A stretch of 64,000 nt of DNA from Cladorrhinum sp. PSN259 (taxonomy: Eukaryota > Ascomycota > Sordariomycetes > Sordariales > Podosporaceae): positions 62,001 through 126,000 of the forward strand of contig MU867121.1 of the NCBI GenBank assembly GCA_033725935.1. Direction: 5' to 3'. The position numbers and the translations under genes were made by a program. The notes below the pieces were generated by a model. That model saw nothing but the letters and a program-made list of their open reading frames with translations. It had not been told where the DNA came from and searched no databases. Below, one piece after another: positions 60,249-64,000 of this stretch; position 1 is the stretch's first letter, and every line of letters starts with the position of its first letter.

Positions 60249-61575
60249 CTTGAGATATGTGCTGAAGTTTATAATGGACTGATCAGAGTGTCTCTGCTGC
60301 TCGTCAAACGGAGTTTTAGATCCGCAGGTAAATATCGTGGCTTAAATGCTATTCAGTTGCTTTGGTTGCAATCCTCGGCTTGTGATGATGCCTTCTTTAA
60401 TGCCTCGGCTCGGGGCTATTGTTCTGTGTTACCAAACAGATAGCCTCAAACAGCCTGCATAAAACGCACAAGAAGGGCGCGGATTGGCAACAAACTTGGC
60501 GGCTTATTCGGTGTAAGTCGAGCAAAGAAAGCTGGTGGTTAATGATGTCTGGTTGGTGCCAAGGACGGGCTGTGACTTTTTGTTGAGGAGGGTGCCCTGG
60601 ACGTAGCGGACCGTTCGGGGAATGAAAGTGATCAAGTGACTGCAAGTTCAAGAGAACGGACGAAATCGAAAGCGCAAGGACGGTTCGGGGGAAGATTCAG
60701 GGAAGGGTCCATATTTTAGTTGTGCAACTGGAGCTCCAGCCGTATCTTGTTTCTGAAATGACCTCAGTGATGCATTTCTGGCAACCGGCCAACTGTAGGG
60801 CAAACTGTATGACGGCAACAAACGACGGGACCTGTGGTCCCTCGAATCCCTTGTCGGAGAGCGCGGAACTGACCCTTGCCAAGCGAGCCAAGATGAGACG
60901 TCTCGAGCTCCCCCAATTGGCCCAAGCTCCACTACCCCACCATGTGACGTCAAGTTTGCAAGTCTAAATTGACAGCTCAATCAGCATCAGGGAGGGAGCT
61001 TTGATTCATCCACAGACGTTGTGAAATTCAAGCCTGGAAATTGTTTACTTCTGGCGGCTAGTACTTGTTTTTTCTACAATAAAACAGATGAAAAGGGGGG
61101 CTCACTGTTGCCCCTGTCACCCAACTCACAACTTCAGCCCTACCCGGCCATCGTGGTGGGGGAAATTTAGGGGTCCCACCCTACCATGTCATCGACGTTG
61201 AAAAGGAAGGTAGGCACACGTGGTGGAAGGAGAAAATTACCTGTGAAAAATAACGAGCAGAGTCCTACAATGCAATCATAAATCTACACGCTAAATGATT
61301 GTAAGAAGGCATATAAATTACAATCCATGCCGAGTTGATACCTTCCTATGCCTTTTCACTTGTTTGTACGCATGTTCGGTTCCCGTTGACCCGTGCCTGA
61401 CTCCTTTTTACACAAGCTGAATATACCGATCTGCACAAGTAAGGTAATTCCTCCCGCCGCGCGTGGTAGGATCGGATTGATACAAGGGGGTTGGACTGAT
61501 TAAGAAAGTATAAAGAATAAATTCTAAACTATATGGGCTACCAAAGCTTCCCATTGTGAACTTGGATTCTGGTCA
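60249..61575. other. Promoter region of the acyl-CoA synthetase gene and downstream flank of the ankyrin gene
   Basis: This is upstream of the acyl-CoA synthetase start and downstream of the ankyrin gene stop. It holds the CCTCGG pair listed separately and a CCAAT box near 60913. Minus-strand frames at 60648-60980 show no similarity. Confidence 0.5.
60373..60408 (-). promoter_or_regulatory. Paired CCTCGG (FarA/FarB/CTF1-type) elements
   Basis: CCTCGG occurs at 60373-60378 and 60403-60408 on the plus strand, about 125 and 155 bases upstream of the acyl-CoA synthetase ATG. This hexamer is the known core site of the FarA/FarB (Aspergillus) and CTF1 (other fungi) regulators of fatty-acid utilisation. 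Binding here is inferred, not shown. Confidence 0.55.
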
Positions 61576-64000
61576 TCATCGCCGCTTGGGAACAATAACC
61601 ACCCCCGACTTTGACCAGCCTCTCCTAAGCTTCCCCGATCTTACCAACTTCACAACAACCCTTCTTCCCTCTAAGCCTTTCCTTGCGAGCGCTTTCTTCC
61701 TCCTCCAGTTCGAATTTCGCAAAGGACATCCCTTCCCGCCACCCAACATCAACTCATACTGCTCACTCAACCCCGCATAATAATAACCCTCCATTTCATG
61801 CTCTCCTTGTAAACAATCCCAACACGACCGCATCCTCCAAGGCGAAACTCTCATCTCCTCCAAGCAAAGTTCAACATTCTCCTCCAAACACTCAACAGCA
61901 GCCTCCCACATCCCCTCCTTGATCTGTATCCCAACAACCCTATATGTCTCTGACTTTTGCTTATTCCACTGCACCAACTCCGCAAGCCGCTTCAACGCTT
62001 CCTCCCCATTCCTCCTCGCAAGCGCCTCCATCACAAATCTTAAGTTTTGAACCTCCATCTTCAGGTTACTATCCCTAACCTCACAAAACAACCTCGCAAA
62101 AACGTGAGCCTCCTCCCTACTCGGTCTCCGTCCATTGTGCAAATTGATCTCAGAACAAGTCATGTAATACCTCATCGTGTCCCAAGGCGAACCAAGATGG
62201 TTCCTAACAACCAGATTGACATCCACACCCGAGATATTACCCTCGTGTACCACCTTCTCAAGTAAATACTCCAATACCTCCAAATCAGCCCACCGAGCAG
62301 CAACATGCAGGATATTCTCTCCTTCCGCACTAAGCATATCCATTCTCGCTTGCCCTTTGGTAATCAACCTCTCCAATCGTGCAGGCCTGTTTCCCCGTTG
62401 TACAGCATAACACAAAAGCGAAGATACTTCCTTTTTTGCTGCCGCTCCCGCCGCCAGAAATAAATCCAGCAACTGATCAAATACTTGATCTGACAAAAAG
62501 GGGTTAGAAACCAAGGAATGTACCACACTTTTTCCTTGCCTTGTTTTTCTCATTGCCGTAGTACCGGGATTACTCTTCAGAAGAAGGAGGCGAATTATCT
62601 CGAGGTGCGTTTGCGTGGTAAAAATCTCGGAATTATCTTCGGTGATTAGTAATTGAATCGCCATGTTACCAAATGAGTTTTGGATCGTGGGGTCAGCCGA
62701 TTGGTCGAGGAGAATTTGAACGCAGGGGAGGGAACGGCTTGCTACGGCGCAGTGGAGGGGTGTGTCGTTTGTGGAGGTGCGGATGTTTATGATTGATCTT
62801 CGGTAGGAAGGGGAGGATGATGATAATAAGAGACGGAGCGCGGAGGTGTGTCCTTGGAATGCCGCGTGGTGGATCGGTGTCCACGAGGTGAAGTCTCGGG
62901 ATTCAAGTAAAGAGGGCCTCTGGTGGTTGTGGGCGAGTAGATGCTGAATTTGGGGGAGGTTGTTTGACATTACTGCTCGGTGGAGGGGAGGAAAAGGGTC
63001 ATTGGGGGTAATAGGGATGGATGCTGCTGACTCGGGGTGAAAGGAGAGAACGGTGGTGATTGCTGAGTGGAGGGTAATGTTGGATTTGGGGTTCGTGCAC
63101 ACGAGGAGGCGGTTGGCTAGGGTTGTTTCTGTTCTGTGGAGAAAAAGGGAGTTAGTGGATGAGGGTGATAGGATAAAATGTGGTAAATAAGAAACAAACT
63201 CTGATATGCCTGTCCGCCGAAGGATGGGTGTCCAGAATCTTAGAAGAGCCATCAAGACTGCCGGTTCTGCCCACACTATGGCTGCTGATAGCAGGGAGTA
63301 CCCTGGGTCAATCTCGTCGGTGGGGAGAAAGGCTCTCTCCCGAAAGTAACGACAGGTCAAGCTTATGTTGTCTTTGTTAACGAGGTGATACCATGCTGCG
63401 TCGTCTGGCGGCATGAGTCTGGGTACGGTTGCGTGGATGTAAGCTCCATAGCCTGTGAGACTGCTTTCGATGGCTGCTTTAACAGAGGAACAATATCCAC
63501 CGAGCCAGGATGGGAAGTGGTAAGTAAGACTTATAAGGGAAGAGCTGGCGGACGAGTGTCGACAGGCAGATATGTTACATTGGCCCGTGCGGATGACGGG
63601 GGTGGTGTTGTAACTAAGCATGAGAGATCCGAGGAGCGGCTTAAACCAGGACGGGCTTGTTGCTTTCTTCGGCGACGAGTGGCATCGGCAGCGGCAGGAT
63701 GAGTGACACTGGCTGTAGAGAGTCGTCATCACGCTCAGACAGTCGTCAAGCGAAGAAACCTCCTGGCTTATTCTTTTGTGCTCAGTTGATTCTTTCCAGA
63801 CCGTACGGGGACCCGAGTAGGAGCTCCCAGGCTCTACGTAAGTCCTAGCGGTTGAGACGTTGGTTGGGATGCTTGGCAGTGGCCGTTTCCGAGCTCCTTT
63901 GGCTCGTTCCGCTTGCAATAGTTCTTGGAAGCCATCAATACCACTCGCTATTTGCTTTGAGGACGAGTATGAGACTTCCCGTATCTCGAGTAAAAGCTTC
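61576..64000 (-). CDS. Ankyrin-repeat protein, 5' end beyond the window
   Basis: The frame is open to the right edge with no upstream ATG in frame inside the window (the apparent start near 63918 is a TTG). It runs on as LLLEIREVSYSSSKQIASG towards the true N-terminus, so the gene is partial. An intron at 63134-63199 (donor GTTTGT, branch CACTAACTC, acceptor CTCCACAG) is 66 nt and lacks a stop; splicing gives GISETETTLANRLL. At least 785 aa of the protein lie in the window. Ankyrin repeats are visible: PFPPLHRAVMSNNLPQIQHL, TPIHHAAFQGHTSALRLLL, TPLHCAVASRSLPCVQILL, a degenerate one around HLEIIRLLLLKSNPG, and NILHVAARWADLEVLEYLL. The N-terminus is probably the helical segment common in fungal ankyrin/STAND proteins. 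The C-terminal roughly 200 residues are charged and helical with no named domain. The function is unknown; protein-protein interaction is the usual role of the repeats. Confidence 0.85.
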   Translation of the reverse strand, partial: KLLLEIREVSYSSSKQIASGIDGFQELLQAERAKGARKRPLPSIPTNVSTARTYVEPGSSYSGPRTVWKESTEHKRISQEVSSLDDCLSVMTTLYSQCHSSCRCRCHSSPKKATSPSWFKPLLGSLMLSYNTTPVIRTGQCNISACRHSSASSSLISLTYHFPSWLGGYCSSVKAAIESSLTGYGAYIHATVPRLMPPDDAAWYHLVNKDNISLTCRYFRERAFLPTDEIDPGYSLLSAAIVWAEPAVLMALLRFWTPILRRTGISEFVSYLPHFILSPSSTNSLFLHRTETTLANRLLVCTNPKSNITLHSAITTVLSFHPESAASIPITPNDPFPPLHRAVMSNNLPQIQHLLAHNHQRPSLLESRDFTSWTPIHHAAFQGHTSALRLLLSSSSPSYRRSIINIRTSTNDTPLHCAVASRSLPCVQILLDQSADPTIQNSFGNMAIQLLITEDNSEIFTTQTHLEIIRLLLLKSNPGTTAMRKTRQGKSVVHSLVSNPFLSDQVFDQLLDLFLAAGAAAKKEVSSLLCYAVQRGNRPARLERLITKGQARMDMLSAEGENILHVAARWADLEVLEYLLEKVVHEGNISGVDVNLVVRNHLGSPWDTMRYYMTCSEINLHNGRRPSREEAHVFARLFCEVRDSNLKMEVQNLRFVMEALARRNGEEALKRLAELVQWNKQKSETYRVVGIQIKEGMWEAAVECLEENVELCLEEMRVSPWRMRSCWDCLQGEHEMEGYYYAGLSEQYELMLGGGKGCPLRNSNWRRKKALARKGLEGRRVVVKLVRSGKLRRGWSKSGVVIVPKRR

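Noticed and set aside
60648..60980. 110-codon minus-strand frame upstream of the acyl-CoA synthetase
   Set aside because: It lies in the promoter region and has no resemblance to known proteins.

Overview
The window is nuclear DNA of a filamentous ascomycete (Pezizomycotina), most likely a Sordariomycete. The reasons are short introns (mostly 56-68 nt) with GT donors, CTAAC/CTGAC-like branch sites and AG acceptors; families typical of filamentous fungi (DUF3669, GATA_AreA/DUF3295, RTA1, Zn2Cys6 with a fungal C-terminal domain, ankyrin protein with an alpha-helical N-terminus); and long non-coding stretches full of microsatellites and homopolymers. Placement below class is inference. No rRNA, tRNA, CRISPR array or intact transposon was found.

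Layout. Left part (1-22.6 kb): a REI1-type 60S biogenesis factor (+), a polytopic TLC-like membrane protein (-), a decayed DUF3669 gene (-), a CHY zinc-finger protein (-), and a divergent pair made of an LSB5-like VHS/GAT endocytic adaptor (-) and an uncharacterised conserved fungal protein (+). Middle (22.6-52.5 kb): two large stretches with no recognisable gene (about 19.6 kb and 8.4 kb), separated by one GATA_AreA/DUF3295 protein (+). The first stretch contains a 10-N assembly gap flanked by suspicious homopolymers. Right part (52.5-64 kb): a decayed P-loop GTPase (SLIP-GC/dynamin-like) remnant (+), an RTA1 lipid-translocating exporter-like protein (+), a Zn2Cys6 regulator (-) that converges on it with 28 bp between stops, a long-chain acyl-CoA synthetase (-) and an ankyrin-repeat protein (-) cut by the right window edge.

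Exon structures were worked out by hand from frame continuity and splice signals and are given in each entry. Nine complete genes, one partial gene and two pseudogenes are supported. There is no obvious operon-like system. The nearest thing to a functional neighbourhood is the right end: RTA1 membrane protein, Upc2-like regulator and acyl-CoA synthetase, the last with two CCTCGG fatty-acid-response-type elements upstream. This grouping is an inference from adjacency. The most informative observations are the two previously functional genes now broken by frameshifts and stops, the CCTCGG pair, a 42-bp tandem repeat that reads as a 14-residue repeat, and the uncharacterised protein with a conserved-looking C-terminal domain.
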